Assembly: GCA_963791885.1 (NCBI GenBank)
Contig: CAWBUL010000005.1
Coordinates: 992,001-1,056,000, forward strand
Reading direction: 5' to 3'
Length of the DNA: 64,000 nucleotides
From: CAVSUZ01 sp963791885
GTDB taxonomy: Bacteria > Pseudomonadota > Alphaproteobacteria > Acetobacterales > Acetobacteraceae
How positions within the stretch are numbered: the stretch's first letter is position 1; each line of letters opens with the position of its first letter. The position numbers and the translations under genes were made by a program. Under the pieces are notes generated by a model that was given only the letters and a program-made list of their open reading frames with translations, made no database searches and was not told the DNA's origin. This document shows positions 8,994 to 17,515 of this stretch, piece after piece.

Positions 8994-10062
8994 ATGGATG
9001 TCCGACTGCTGCGCTACTTCATCGCCATCGCCGAGCTCGGCAGCTTCTCCGCCGCGGCGCGGTATCTGAACGTCGCGCAGCCGGCGCTCAGCCGGCACAT
9101 CAAGGCGCTGGAAACACGCTTCGACACGCGGCTGCTGGTGCGCTCGCCGCGCGGCATCGCCATGACCGCTGCGGGTGAGCGCCTGTTCCGCTATGGGCTC
9201 ACGATCCTGCGCCAGATCGAAATGGTGCCCGCGGTGGTGAAGGATATGGACCAGCCGATCACCGGCCTCGTGAAGCTCGGTTTGCCATGTTCGGTCAGCC
9301 CGATCCTGTCGGTGCCGTTGTTGGCGCGCGCCAAGCGCGACCTGCCGCAGGTGCGCGTGCACATCATCGAGGCGCTGAGCGGCTATCTCGGCGAATGGGT
9401 GCAGACGCGCCGGCTCGATCTCGCCGTGCTGTTCGATGCAGAGCCGAGTCCGAACTACCGGCTCGACCCGTTGCTGGTGGAAGAATTGTGCCTGGTCGGG
9501 CCCGCGAATGCATTCGACCATGCTGCGCGGACCGTGCCGTTCTCGGCACTCGGGAACTACCCGCTGGTCATCCCCGGCGTCTCTCACTCGCTCCGCCACC
9601 TGCTCGAAGCGATGGCGCGCAGCCACGGTGTGACGCTCGACATCCGCTATGAAGTCGAACTCACGAACCGTCGAATTGCAACTGATGCGCGCAGGCGATG
9701 CTTTCGCGATCCTGACCGAAGGCGCGGTGCAGGAAGACGTCGCCTCGGGCCGGCTGCGTGCATTGAAGATCCTGTATCCCAGCGTCTCGCGCTCCGTTTC
9801 GCTCGCAACCTCAGCGCTTCCGGGCGGCACGATTGCCTGCGAGGCGGTGCGCCGTCTCATCCCGGATGTAACGAGAGAATTGCAAGCGGCGGGCGCATGG
9901 CGAGCCGCTCATGCCCCCACCCTGATACAACCGCGCGACATGGCTCGTGCCTCCGGCCGCTCAGTGCCTGGACGCGGTGACGCGCTCGCGGTGCACACGA
10001 ATGGATCTGACACCCTCCATGCACGAGGGCCAAGCGCCAGCGGGCTCCCGCCCGCGCTTTGA
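8994..10062 (+). pseudogene. LysR-family transcriptional regulator, frameshifted in the effector domain
   Basis: The start MDVRLLRYFIAIAELGSFSA and the AARYLNVAQPALSRHIKALE helix-turn-helix are a classic LysR N-terminus, and the effector domain resembles the NAC/Cbl-type group. Frame 1 is family-like to about residue 222 (LDIRYEVE) and then becomes Arg-rich nonsense ending at 9980. A +1 shift within about 9651-9680 restores VELQLMRAGDAFAILTEG and VRRLIPDVTRELQAAGAW, which is the normal C-terminal part; that frame stays open to 10062. The exact end is uncertain. If intact in the cell it would control the divergent TRAP/lyase operon. Confidence 0.78.
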
Positions 10063-10159
10063 TAAAGCCTCCGAGCGCCGAGAGGGACGGATCGTGGATA
10101 CGATCCGCAATCATGCCACCGTGGACCTGTGCGCGGCCACACCTTACTCTGCATCCTGC

Positions 10160-10765
10160 ATGCTGACTGATCTGCCCAACATGCTCACCCTCTCGCGAAT
10201 CGCGGCCATCCCGGTGATGGTGGCCCTGATATCGCTCCGCATCCCCGTTGCGGATTTCGCTGCCTGTGTCGTGTTCAGCGCCGCCGCCATCACCGACTAT
10301 CTGGACGGCCATTTTGCTCGCTCCCGCCGGCAGCAATCCGATCTGGGCCGCATGCTGGACCCGATCGCCGACAAGCTCCTGGTCGGAGCCGCGCTGATGA
10401 TGCTGGCGGGGGAGGGCGGATTGCGTGGCTACACCCTCTACGCCGGCGTCATCATCTTGCTGCGGGAGATTCTGGTCAGCGGCCTGCGCGAATACCTCGC
10501 CGGCATCCGTATCGGCCTGCCGGTCACCAAGCTCGCCAAATGGAAGACAGGGTTCCAGATGGGCGCCCTCGGCACCTTGCTCGCCGGCGACCCGTCAGCC
10601 CACCTGCTCCATCTGGGTTTCGTGCCGGTGAACGCCATCGGCTCCGCGATGCTCTGGGTCGCTGCCGTGCTGACCCTGGTCACCGGCTGGGACTACCTCA
10701 CCGCCGGCCTGCGGCACGCCACCGGCATGCCGTCCGGTTCGCGCGTCCTCCCGCCCTCGACCTGA
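10160..10765 (+). CDS. pgsA: CDP-diacylglycerol--glycerol-3-phosphate 3-phosphatidyltransferase
   Basis: A 201-residue membrane enzyme making phosphatidylglycerol phosphate. The start MLTDLPNMLTLSRIAAIPV is typical of PgsA; the frame stays open upstream but that part is unlike the family. The CDP-alcohol phosphotransferase signature is complete: DYLDG, HFAR, then G, D and D in SDLGRMLDPIADK (about residues 52-78). Several hydrophobic helices follow. mobB begins 10 bp downstream, giving a pgsA-mobB-lipoprotein-moaD-moaE order. Confidence 0.92.
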   Translation: MLTDLPNMLTLSRIAAIPVMVALISLRIPVADFAACVVFSAAAITDYLDGHFARSRRQQSDLGRMLDPIADKLLVGAALMMLAGEGGLRGYTLYAGVIILLREILVSGLREYLAGIRIGLPVTKLAKWKTGFQMGALGTLLAGDPSAHLLHLGFVPVNAIGSAMLWVAAVLTLVTGWDYLTAGLRHATGMPSGSRVLPPST

Positions 10766-10775
10766 GGGCCATCGC

Positions 10776-11288
10776 ATGCGCCAAGGCAGGCAAGTGCTCG
10801 GTATCGTCGGCTGGTCCGGCGCCGGCAAGACCACGCTGATCGCTGCCCTCCTGCCGCTCCTGCGTGCCCGAGGTCTTGCGGTCTCAACCATCAAGCACGC
10901 CCATCATGGGTTTGATATCGACCGCCCCGGTAAGGACAGCCACCGCCATCGCGAGGCTGGAGCACAGGAGGTCCTGATTGCTTCCGCCGGACGTTGGGTT
11001 CTGATGCATGAGAATGCCGGCCCGGAACCGGAACTCAACGAACTCCTGACCCAACTCGCCCCTGTGGACCTGGTGCTGGTGGAGGGGTTCAAGTCCCATC
11101 CCGGCCCGAAGCTGGAGGTTTATCGCTCTGTCCTTGGCAAACCCCCACTGTGGCCGGAAAGACCCGATATCGCAGCAGTCGCGTCCGATCGTACGCTTCC
11201 CACTTGCGGCCGGCGGAACCTTCCGCTTGACCAGCCCGACATCATTGCGGAATGGATCACTGCTGCGACCATACCCTCTGGTGCTTGA
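10776..11288 (+). CDS. mobB: Molybdopterin-guanine dinucleotide biosynthesis protein B
   Basis: A 170-residue P-loop GTPase-like protein. GIVGWSGAGKTTLIAALLP near the N-terminus is the Walker A loop. STIKHAHHGFDIDRPGKDSH and the later VLVEGFKSHPGPKLEVYR are hallmark MobB segments. It assists MobA in attaching GMP to molybdopterin. ATG 10776 follows GAGG and lies 10 bp after pgsA. It fits with moaD and moaE downstream as a molybdenum cofactor group. Confidence 0.92.
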   Translation: MRQGRQVLGIVGWSGAGKTTLIAALLPLLRARGLAVSTIKHAHHGFDIDRPGKDSHRHREAGAQEVLIASAGRWVLMHENAGPEPELNELLTQLAPVDLVLVEGFKSHPGPKLEVYRSVLGKPPLWPERPDIAAVASDRTLPTCGRRNLPLDQPDIIAEWITAATIPSGA

Positions 11289-11342
11289 GGGCGCCTGCTC
11301 CTCTCGGCTACCAGCACTCGTTTTTAACCGGAGCCTTATTTG

Positions 11343-11901
11343 ATGCGGCGCCTTGTCCTGCTCGGCTGCTGTATAGCTCTCTCAGGTTGCGACTTCACGA
11401 CGTGGCGTCAGCCTGCCCTTCACGGCCGGTACCGATCGCTATCTGCCCACGGGCAACAGCGAGAATCTGCTCCGCGCCCAGGGGTTACCGGTGGCGGTCC
11501 AGCCCCTGTCGACCGAGCCGGGCAACGTTTGGCCCCCGCCGCCTGCCGCCGAACCCACCTTGGAATCGCTGGAACAGGAAGGGGGACAGTTGCCGAATGA
11601 AGCCGTGCCCCCGCCGGTCCCGGCCCAGCGCGGCAGCTCCACGCCGCCCCCCATGCCGGCCCCGCCGCCGACCTCGATTCCCGAGATTCCGCCCGTCGCC
11701 GCGCCAAACGCGCCCGCAGTCCCGCCGCCACCCGTGGTCAACACCCCGTCCGGTCCCGCCGCGGTCAGCGGGGGCGGGGGAGGCTACCGCACTGTCACCC
11801 TCCCCAACGGCACCACAGGGATCGTGGTGCCCAACGGCAACGGAACCAGCACTGTCATCTATTCGAACGGGCAGGTACAGACGATCCCAACACCTAAATA
11901 A
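11343..11901 (+). pseudogene. Proline-rich lipoprotein, frameshifted just after the lipobox
   Basis: ATG 11343 opens MRRLVLLGCCIALSGCDF: a short lipoprotein signal with lipobox LSGC. The frame then becomes nonsense and ends at 11600. A +1 shift within about 11391-11402 gives RGVSLPFTAGTDRYLPTGNS and onward, a Pro-rich region (PPPVPAQ, PPMPAPPP, PPPPVV) and a C-terminal YRTVTLPNGTTGIVVPNGNG segment, ending at 11901. Restored length is about 185 residues. This is probably an outer-membrane-anchored protein of unknown function with a flexible periplasmic linker. It sits six bp upstream of moaD but has no evident link to molybdopterin. Confidence 0.65.
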
Positions 11902-11906
11902 GGGGA

Positions 11907-12176
11907 ATGTCTGACACGGCGCCCGTCACCATCCTCTACTTCGCCTGGCTCCGCGAACGGGCCGGTGCGTCCGAGGAGCGTCTGACGCTCCCCCCCGGCA
12001 TCCGTACCGTGGATGATCTCGTCGCCTGGCTGTGCGATCGCTCGCCCGGCCACCGGGCCGCCTTCGAAAACCGGGCCGTGATCCGCTGCGCCGTGAACCA
12101 GGAATTTGCCGGCCCGTCGGCCCCGGTCCGCCCTGGGGACGAAGTGGCCTTCTTCCCGCCCGTGACAGGGGGCTGA
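11907..12176 (+). CDS. moaD: Molybdopterin synthase small subunit
   Basis: An 89-residue ubiquitin-fold protein ending in the required Gly-Gly (PPVTGG). That C-terminus becomes a thiocarboxylate that donates sulfur to precursor Z on MoaE. FAWLRERAG and RPGDEVAFFPPVTGG are family hallmarks. ATG 11907 has an AAGGGGA ribosome site. The stop is one base before the moaE start, consistent with a co-translated MoaD-MoaE pair. Confidence 0.93.
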   Translation: MSDTAPVTILYFAWLRERAGASEERLTLPPGIRTVDDLVAWLCDRSPGHRAAFENRAVIRCAVNQEFAGPSAPVRPGDEVAFFPPVTGG

Positions 12177-12177
12177 G

Positions 12178-12648
12178 ATGGCCCACATCGTCGTCCAGAC
12201 CGAGGATTTCGACCTCGCCTCCGAACTCGCCGCCCTGACCGGCGGACAAACGAGCATCGGTGGCATCGGCAGCTTTATCGGCGTGGTGCGGGACACCCAA
12301 GGCACGCTCCGCGCCCTTAAGTTGGAGCACTACCCGCGCATGACGGAGCAGGCGATCGCGCAGATCGCGAGTGAGGCGGAACGGCGCTGGGACCTGCTGG
12401 GATGCACGGTTATTCACCGTGTCGGCGCGCTGCATCCTGGGGACAACATCGTGCTCGTCCTCGCCGCCGCACCCCACCGCCACGCGGCGCTCGAAGCCAC
12501 GGGCTTCCTGATCGACTGGCTCAAGACGAAAGCGCCCTTCTGGAAGAAGGAGGTTTTCACCGACGGAACCGAGCGATGGGTGGAGGCGCGGGACACCGAC
12601 GATCAGGCGGCCTCCCGCTGGGCTTCCGTCACGGACGAAGCGCGATAA
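12178..12648 (+). CDS. moaE: Molybdopterin synthase catalytic subunit
   Basis: A 156-residue MoaE. IGSFIGVVRD and LKLEHYPRMTEQ near residues 30-55 are family motifs, followed by VIHRVGALHPGDNIVLVLAA, the hydrophobic core, and a conserved C-terminal LIDWLKTKAPFWKKE where the Lys residues bind precursor Z and the MoaD tail. Starts one base after moaD. Confidence 0.93.
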   Translation: MAHIVVQTEDFDLASELAALTGGQTSIGGIGSFIGVVRDTQGTLRALKLEHYPRMTEQAIAQIASEAERRWDLLGCTVIHRVGALHPGDNIVLVLAAAPHRHAALEATGFLIDWLKTKAPFWKKEVFTDGTERWVEARDTDDQAASRWASVTDEAR

Positions 12649-12676
12649 GTTATCCCAAACGCGAAGGATCGAACCG

Positions 12677-13621
12677 ATGGAACTCCGCAATCTTGGCAAT
12701 TCGGGCTTGCGCGTCTCGGCAGTCGGGCTCGGCTGCAACAACTTTGGCGGCCGCATCGATTTCGAGGCAACGAAGGCAGTGATCCACAAGGCATTCGACT
12801 GCGGCATCACCTTGTTCGACACCGCCGATGTCTATGGCGAGCGTGGCGGGTCTGAGACCGTGATGGGTCAGATCCTTGGCGAAAAGCGGAAAGACATCGT
12901 CCTCGCGACCAAATTCGGCATTCCGATGGATGATGCAGGCGTCAAAGCCGGAGCCTCGCGCCGCTATATCTTTCAGGCCATCGAGGACAGCCTGCGCCGG
13001 CTTCGCACCGACTGGATCGATCTTTATCAGCTCCATCAACCCGACCCGCGGACGCCGATCGAGGAGACGCTTCGTGCGCTCGACGATCTCGTGCGGCAAG
13101 GCAAGGTTCGCTACGTCGGCTGCTCCAACCTGCCGGGTTGGCAGGTGGTTGAGGCGCAATGGACCGCGCGCGCCGAGCACCTGAACGCTTTCATCTCCTG
13201 TCAGGACGAATATTCGCTGCTCGTCCGCGGCATCGAAAAGGAGTTGATCCCGGCCGCTAACAAATGCGGCCTGGGTCTGTTGCCATACTTTCCACTCGCC
13301 AGCGGCCTGCTCACCGGCAAATATCGCCACGATGCGCCGTTGCCGGAAGGCGCACGTTTGACCAAGACGCAACGCCTCGCGGATCGCTACATGACGGACG
13401 CGAACTGGTCGATCGTGGCAAAGCTCCGGGCGTTTTGCGAAGCCCGCGGCAAAATGATGCTGGAATTGGCGTTCAGTTGGCTGCTCGCCCGCAAGCCGGT
13501 GGCCAGCGTCATCGCCGGAGCCACCAGGCCCGAGCAGATCGAGCAAAACGTCAACGCCGTGTCGTGGACACTCTCCGCTGAGGATTTGGCGGAAATCGAT
13601 AAAATCACCGGCGCGGCCTGA
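12677..13621 (+). CDS. Aldo/keto reductase
   Basis: A 314-residue NADPH-dependent TIM-barrel oxidoreductase. The catalytic tetrad is visible: Asp and Tyr in LFDTADVYGERGG (about residues 48-60), Lys in VLATKFG, and His in YQLHQPDPRTP. The C-terminal GATRPEQIEQNV binds the cofactor phosphate. ATG 12677 follows GAAGGAT. The substrate is unknown. A strong hairpin follows the stop, so this probably ends the pgsA-to-AKR transcript. Confidence 0.9.
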   Translation: MELRNLGNSGLRVSAVGLGCNNFGGRIDFEATKAVIHKAFDCGITLFDTADVYGERGGSETVMGQILGEKRKDIVLATKFGIPMDDAGVKAGASRRYIFQAIEDSLRRLRTDWIDLYQLHQPDPRTPIEETLRALDDLVRQGKVRYVGCSNLPGWQVVEAQWTARAEHLNAFISCQDEYSLLVRGIEKELIPAANKCGLGLLPYFPLASGLLTGKYRHDAPLPEGARLTKTQRLADRYMTDANWSIVAKLRAFCEARGKMMLELAFSWLLARKPVASVIAGATRPEQIEQNVNAVSWTLSAEDLAEIDKITGAA

Positions 13622-13633
13622 GGCGGAACCGAA

Positions 13634-13659
13634 GCGTGCGAAAGTCGATCTTCGCACGC
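13634..13659 (+). terminator. Stem-loop after the aldo/keto reductase gene
   Basis: A perfect 9-bp inverted repeat, GCGTGCGAA (13634-13642) and TTCGCACGC (13651-13659), with an 8-base loop. It starts 13 bases after the stop. There is no clean T-run directly after it, only tctttaaa about 13 bases on, so termination efficiency is uncertain. Confidence 0.55.
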
Positions 13660-14089
13660 CGAGCGGGCCGTCTTTAAATGCTCAGGTTCCACATGAGGTG
13701 CGGTCGCATCAGTGTGTCGGTTCCATTTTGCGCCGGGTCTACAAGTTCCGTTTGGGCGAGCTGATCGAGGGTCATCGGTTGACGTGTTCGCGCCGAGCTT
13801 GTCGAAGGAGCTTCTGATTTCTCCGCTTGCATTGCAGCCGGTACTGACTGTGCTGTGCACGCAGGCTGCACCACTCCGTGGCGGGAAGCAGAGGTCGAGA
13901 AATTTTGCACCAGACGAACAGGACGAATCGCCGCCGTTACTCGCGCGTGCGGTACGTCCTCAGTGATCTCCGTGGCCTCCACGCTTCCTCCGTGCCAAAC
14001 TCTTGCTTCGCCGCCGGCCGCACCGGCCCGACACGTGTGCCCCACCTCTGACCGTCGCAGCCATCACCCAAGGCCCCCGCGGAAACCGC
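13660..14089. other. Non-coding stretch of about 430 bp with no convincing gene
   Basis: Several open frames exist on both strands but none has a ribosome site, domain-like composition or a family-like sequence. The longest, on the minus strand, covers 13674-14045. I see no tRNA and no repeats. It serves as the upstream region of the LexA-box promoter. Confidence 0.5.
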
Positions 14090-14125
14090 TTGACATTCTC
14101 TCTAACGTATGTTCTTATTCTGTTC
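14090..14125 (+). promoter_or_regulatory. Promoter with LexA (SOS) box
   Basis: A TTGACA -35 hexamer lies at 14090-14095. GTTCTTATTCTGTTC at 14111-14125 exactly fits the alphaproteobacterial LexA operator GTTC-N7-GTTC. It covers the place where the -10 element should lie (about 14112-14118) and ends directly before a GTG start codon at 14126. LexA bound here would block RNA polymerase, so the downstream gene should be DNA-damage inducible. Confidence 0.65.
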
Positions 14126-14794
14126 GTGTCGGCCAGGCCCCTCACCGTTGACCCACCCAACAACCCCGATCCAAACCAGGATCAGGCACCAGCCGACTCA
14201 CCGGCCCGCACCACCCGCCTGCGCCGCGTCCTCCGCAAGCTCATAGCCCACGGCAAGCAGTTGGCCGAAGATCTGACCCGCCGTCCCTGCGCCACAACCG
14301 TCTTCTGGACCGCGGTGCGCTTCGGCACGAAGGACGTCGCCCTGATCCTCGCCCGTATCACGCGCGGCCTTCAACTGGCGGCGGCGCTCCACGCCACGTT
14401 GCCCAAGGACCGGCAGCCTCAATGCAGGGCGCGTCCCGCGCGCTCAGCGCCCGACATGCGCAAACCGCGCACGCGCCCCACGCCCCCGCAGCGGAACGAC
14501 CTGAATTCCGTTCTTGCCACCCTCCCTACGCCCAAGGAAATCGCGGCCCAACTCCGCCACCGTCCTGTCGGCGACGTCCTCGCCGAGATCTGCATCGAGC
14601 TCGGCATCCTCACGGCTGATGATTTCTGGCAGGAACTCGAGATCGCCCTCGCGGAATACGGCGCCGACCGCGACAGGATCGTCGAGGACGCCGACGAGCG
14701 GATCGCTCTCTCCGAGACGGCTTTTTTCCCGCCGGAGACGCGGCTGTCCCCGCCAACGCCAGCGACAGCACCCGCCGGCACCGGCCCGCCCTGA
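14126..14794 (+). CDS. Hypothetical protein, putative SOS-regulated, possibly leaderless
   Basis: The frame after the LexA box is read from GTG 14126 and gives 222 residues. There is no ribosome site, and the GTG touches the operator, so translation from a leaderless transcript is possible; no ATG occurs in frame before 14456. The N-terminal part is Pro/Asn-rich. A central block (RFGTKDVALILARITRGLQLAAALH) is helical and amphipathic, and a second helical block (PKEIAAQLRHRPVGDVLAEICIEL...DDFWQELEIALAEYG) lies near the C-terminus. The tail is Pro/Thr-rich. I do not recognise the family; the regular helical blocks and codon use suggest a real protein. Confidence 0.55.
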   Translation: MSARPLTVDPPNNPDPNQDQAPADSPARTTRLRRVLRKLIAHGKQLAEDLTRRPCATTVFWTAVRFGTKDVALILARITRGLQLAAALHATLPKDRQPQCRARPARSAPDMRKPRTRPTPPQRNDLNSVLATLPTPKEIAAQLRHRPVGDVLAEICIELGILTADDFWQELEIALAEYGADRDRIVEDADERIALSETAFFPPETRLSPPTPATAPAGTGPP

Positions 14795-14828
14795 ACCCCG
14801 CCGCACGCACCGTCCAGCCATTATGCAA

Positions 14829-14852
14829 CGGGGCCGGCCAACGGCCAGCCCC
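14829..14852. terminator. GC-rich hairpin downstream of the SOS-box gene
   Basis: GGGGCCGGCC, AAC, GGCCAGCCCC: a near-perfect stem with one bulge, centred about 45 bp after the stop at 14794. It sits between this gene and the convergent gene ending at 14936 and could terminate either. There is no T-run. Confidence 0.45.
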
Positions 14853-14935
14853 GCTATCCTGATTCGATCAGCCGCTCGCTTCAGACGCTCAAACCGTCAT
14901 GCGGGTGCGCTCCGATCTCCGAAGCGGTGATCCCG

Positions 14936-15148
14936 CTAAGACCGGTAGTCGAACACTTCCTCCGGGCCGATCCGCTGCACGGTCTTGCGCCGCAGCTCGC
15001 AAATTGCGGCGTAGACCGCCTGCCAGTGGTCCAGCCCCTCGGCATCCCCTTGCACCCGCATCTCCTGCACGCGCTCCAGCGCAGCAGCCTGAGCCTTTAT
15101 GCCATGCCGCTTGATCATGGCGCGGGCGGTTTCCATCGTATTCTGCAT
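14936..15148 (-). CDS. Small conserved-looking hypothetical protein (70 aa)
   Basis: ATG 15148 is preceded by an excellent AGGAGGGTGACC ribosome site, which fixes the start; the open frame upstream of it overlaps the divergent aminotransferase promoter. The protein is helical and charged: METARAMIKRHGIKAQAAAL then DAEGLDHWQAVYAAICELRR. There is no signal or membrane segment. I recall similar short proteins from Acetobacteraceae but know no function. Confidence 0.7.
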   Translation of the reverse strand: MQNTMETARAMIKRHGIKAQAAALERVQEMRVQGDAEGLDHWQAVYAAICELRRKTVQRIGPEEVFDYRS

Positions 15149-15233
15149 GGTCACCCTCCTTTCTCGCTTCGATGTGCGCGGCCTCTCGTAACGAGTCCAG
15201 TAGAGGTCACGTTCTCTTGCAAGCCGGTCCGCT

Positions 15234-16415
15234 ATGTCCGAATCCCGTGCCATGGCACTGAAAGTCGGTCGCGGCGCGGCGGCGCCCCCCTTCATGGTGA
15301 TGGACGTGATCGCTGCGGCCAACGCCAAGGCGGCCTCGCTGCCTCCGGCCGCCCCTGGCGTAATCCGGATGGAGGTGGGCCAGCCGGGCACCGGCGCCCC
15401 CGCCGGAGCCATCGAGGCTGCGGTTGCCGCCCTGCGATCCGGGCACCCGCTCGGCTACACCGAAGCCTTCGGCCGCCGAAGCCTGCGTGAGCGTATCGCG
15501 GCCCATTACCGCGACTGGTACCACCTCGATGTCTCCGTGGACCGCGTCGCCGTCACGGTCGGCGCCTCAGGTGGTTTCCCACTCGCCTTCCTCGCCGCGT
15601 TCGATCCAGGCGACCGGATTGCGCTGACCGCGCCCTTCTACCCGCCCTACGTGAACATCCTGACCGCGCTGGGCATGCAGCCGGTCATCCTCGAAGCTGG
15701 GCCCGACACCCGCTTTCAGCCGAGCGTGCCGATGCTCGAACGCCTCGACCCGCCGCCGGACGGGCTGATCGTCGCGAGTCCCTGCAATCCGGCCGGCACC
15801 ATGCTGCACCCCGACGAACTCCAGGCCATCGCCGGTTGGTGCGATGCCCGTGGCGTCCGTCTGATCAGTGACGAGATTTACCATGGCCTGAACTACGACA
15901 GCCCGATCGCCACGGCGGCATCGTTCAGCGCATCGGCTATCGTGGTGAACAGCTTCTCCAAATATTTCAGCATGACGGGCTGGCGAGTCGGTTGGCTCGT
16001 GCTGCCCGAGGACCTCGTGCGCCCCGTGGAGTGCCTGGCGCAGAACCTTTTCATCAGCGCGCCGCACATTTCCCAGGTCGCGGCAGAGGCTGCCTTCGAC
16101 TGCCATCAGGAACTGCAGGCCAATGTCGCGCGCTACCGGCGCTCTCGGGACGTGCTGCTGCGGGAATTGCCGCGCGCCGGCCTCGACCGGCTGAGCCCCG
16201 CCGAGGGCGCCTTCTACCTGTTCGCCGACGTCTCGGCCCTGTCCAACGACAGCGCAGCGTTCTGCGCCCGCATGCTGGACGAGGCCTGTATTGCCGCTAC
16301 CCCCGGCCTCGATTTCGATCGTGATCGCGGGAATCGCTTCGTGCGCTTCAGCTATTGCGGACCCGAGGCGGACATGACCGAGGCAGCCGAACGCCTCAGC
16401 CGCTGGCTGACGTGA
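15234..16415 (+). CDS. PLP-dependent class I/II aminotransferase
   Basis: A 393-residue fold-type I enzyme. ASPCNPAGTMLHPDEL carries the conserved NPxG, LISDEIYHGLNYD the PLP-ring Asp and Tyr, and NSFSKYFSMTGWRVGW the Schiff-base Lys (about residue 243). RFSYCGPEADMTEAAERL holds the substrate-carboxylate Arg. It resembles aspartate/alanine-type or methionine-type aminotransferases; the amino-acid partner is not clear. Its 3' end overlaps the convergent NRDE gene by about 20 bp. Confidence 0.9.
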   Translation: MSESRAMALKVGRGAAAPPFMVMDVIAAANAKAASLPPAAPGVIRMEVGQPGTGAPAGAIEAAVAALRSGHPLGYTEAFGRRSLRERIAAHYRDWYHLDVSVDRVAVTVGASGGFPLAFLAAFDPGDRIALTAPFYPPYVNILTALGMQPVILEAGPDTRFQPSVPMLERLDPPPDGLIVASPCNPAGTMLHPDELQAIAGWCDARGVRLISDEIYHGLNYDSPIATAASFSASAIVVNSFSKYFSMTGWRVGWLVLPEDLVRPVECLAQNLFISAPHISQVAAEAAFDCHQELQANVARYRRSRDVLLRELPRAGLDRLSPAEGAFYLFADVSALSNDSAAFCARMLDEACIAATPGLDFDRDRGNRFVRFSYCGPEADMTEAAERLSRWLT

Positions 16416-17126
16416 TAACCTCGACCGGCTCAAAAGCCGCCTCATCCGGCGGCCCGGCTGCGAACAGGAATTGTGCCGGCTCGTCCGTCCGAAGCGTGAT
16501 CAGCGCGCTGCACACCGTCCCGAATCCCGCGCGCGGCGTCACGTTGATCTGTTCCGAGGCCGCGCCTGACCGATCCGCCAAGATCGCCCGCCACGACGCC
16601 CACCCGTCCGCGTCCGGCGGGCTCGCCGCACGAAACCGCGGCAGATGGCGGGCGACCCGAGGAACTCGTCGAATCGTCAGGATCGTGCGCCGTGATCATG
16701 TGGACGCCCGGAGCCAATGGAATCGCATTCGGCCGCCCCCGTCCCAGCCCTCGGACGACAATCGCGTCCTCCCGGTCGGCCAGGACCAGGTTGAAACTCC
16801 GGAAACTGCAGGCGTCCAGCGACATCACCGCCTCCGCCGCCTCTCGCGCGCTTCGCTCCCGCAGCGCGATCAAGGGCAGTTCACCGCGGGAGCGTTTGCC
16901 CGATGCGGGACCCAGACTGCCGGGCCGATTCAGCACGCCGGCGATAACCCCCGTGGCATTCAACCCAAGCCACGTACCGCCCGCGGTCCGATCACGACCC
17001 CCGACGATTCCGGGCCAGAACGGACCCGGGGGATCCCATGCGCGGGCCAGCATCTCATCGCGATTGGCGCCAAAACAAAGCGGCCAGGTTCGACCAGGCC
17101 GGAACAACAGTACCAACGGTACACAC
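16396..17126 (-). pseudogene. NRDE/TANGO2-family protein with two apparent single-base insertions
   Basis: The family starts with Met-Cys-Thr-Val and carries the NRDE motif. GTG 17126 gives M-C-T-V, then one extra G (about 17113-17114) must be skipped to reach VLLFRPGRTWPLCFGANRDE. The frame is good (WDPPGPFWPG, GGTWLGLN, GVIAGVLNR) to about 16672, where a second skipped base restores RVARHLPRFRAASPPDADGW and the tail ending at 16396. The restored length is 242 residues, normal for the family. An N-terminal Cys-containing Ntn-hydrolase-like fold is known for relatives; the function is unsettled. Two indels in one gene point to sequence error or decay. Confidence 0.75.
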
Positions 17127-17154
17127 GAACGGGATGTGACTCCGAAGGGCGCTC

Positions 17155-17316
17155 TTAACTCTTTCCGGTAATCGCTTTACCGATCGCTATGGAAGCCCCA
17201 AACGTAATTGCGCCCGCAGCCCATCCTGAAAGGCCGAGGCCGATCATCGCAGCCGCAATCCAGGGCGGTTCCGGCCTGCTCGGCGGCGTCGAACCCTCTT
17301 TTCTGCGGACCGGCAT
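17155..17316 (-). CDS. Small membrane protein (53 aa)
   Basis: ATG 17316 follows a textbook GGAGGAAACGAT ribosome site. A basic, Pro-rich N-terminus (VRRKEGSTPPSRPEPP) is followed by two short Gly/Ala-rich hydrophobic stretches (WIAAAMIGLGLSGWAAGAI and FGASIAIG). It probably sits in the inner membrane. I do not recognise the family. The strong ribosome site is the main reason to call it. Confidence 0.6.
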   Translation of the reverse strand: MPVRRKEGSTPPSRPEPPWIAAAMIGLGLSGWAAGAITFGASIAIGKAITGKS

Positions 17317-17515
17317 ATCGTTTCCTCCAAAGCGCAATGCAGCATGTGCTTGATCTGGAAACAAGTCGTTTCGGAACGGTCCTGCAAACCCTTGTCTCAG
17401 CCGGCCGGGTTCAGGGCCTTCGGGCGCGGTCGTGATGACGTGAGCGGATAGCGTCCGGGTTCGAGACGTTTCGCGAGCAACGCACCCCCTGACGGCTCGT
17501 TCTTTGCTGACGGTG

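Noticed and set aside
13674..14045. Minus-strand 123-codon frame between the aldo/keto reductase and the SOS-box gene
   Set aside because: No ribosome site, Ser/Thr/Arg-rich with no domain-like pattern, and overlapping frames on both strands are equally long.
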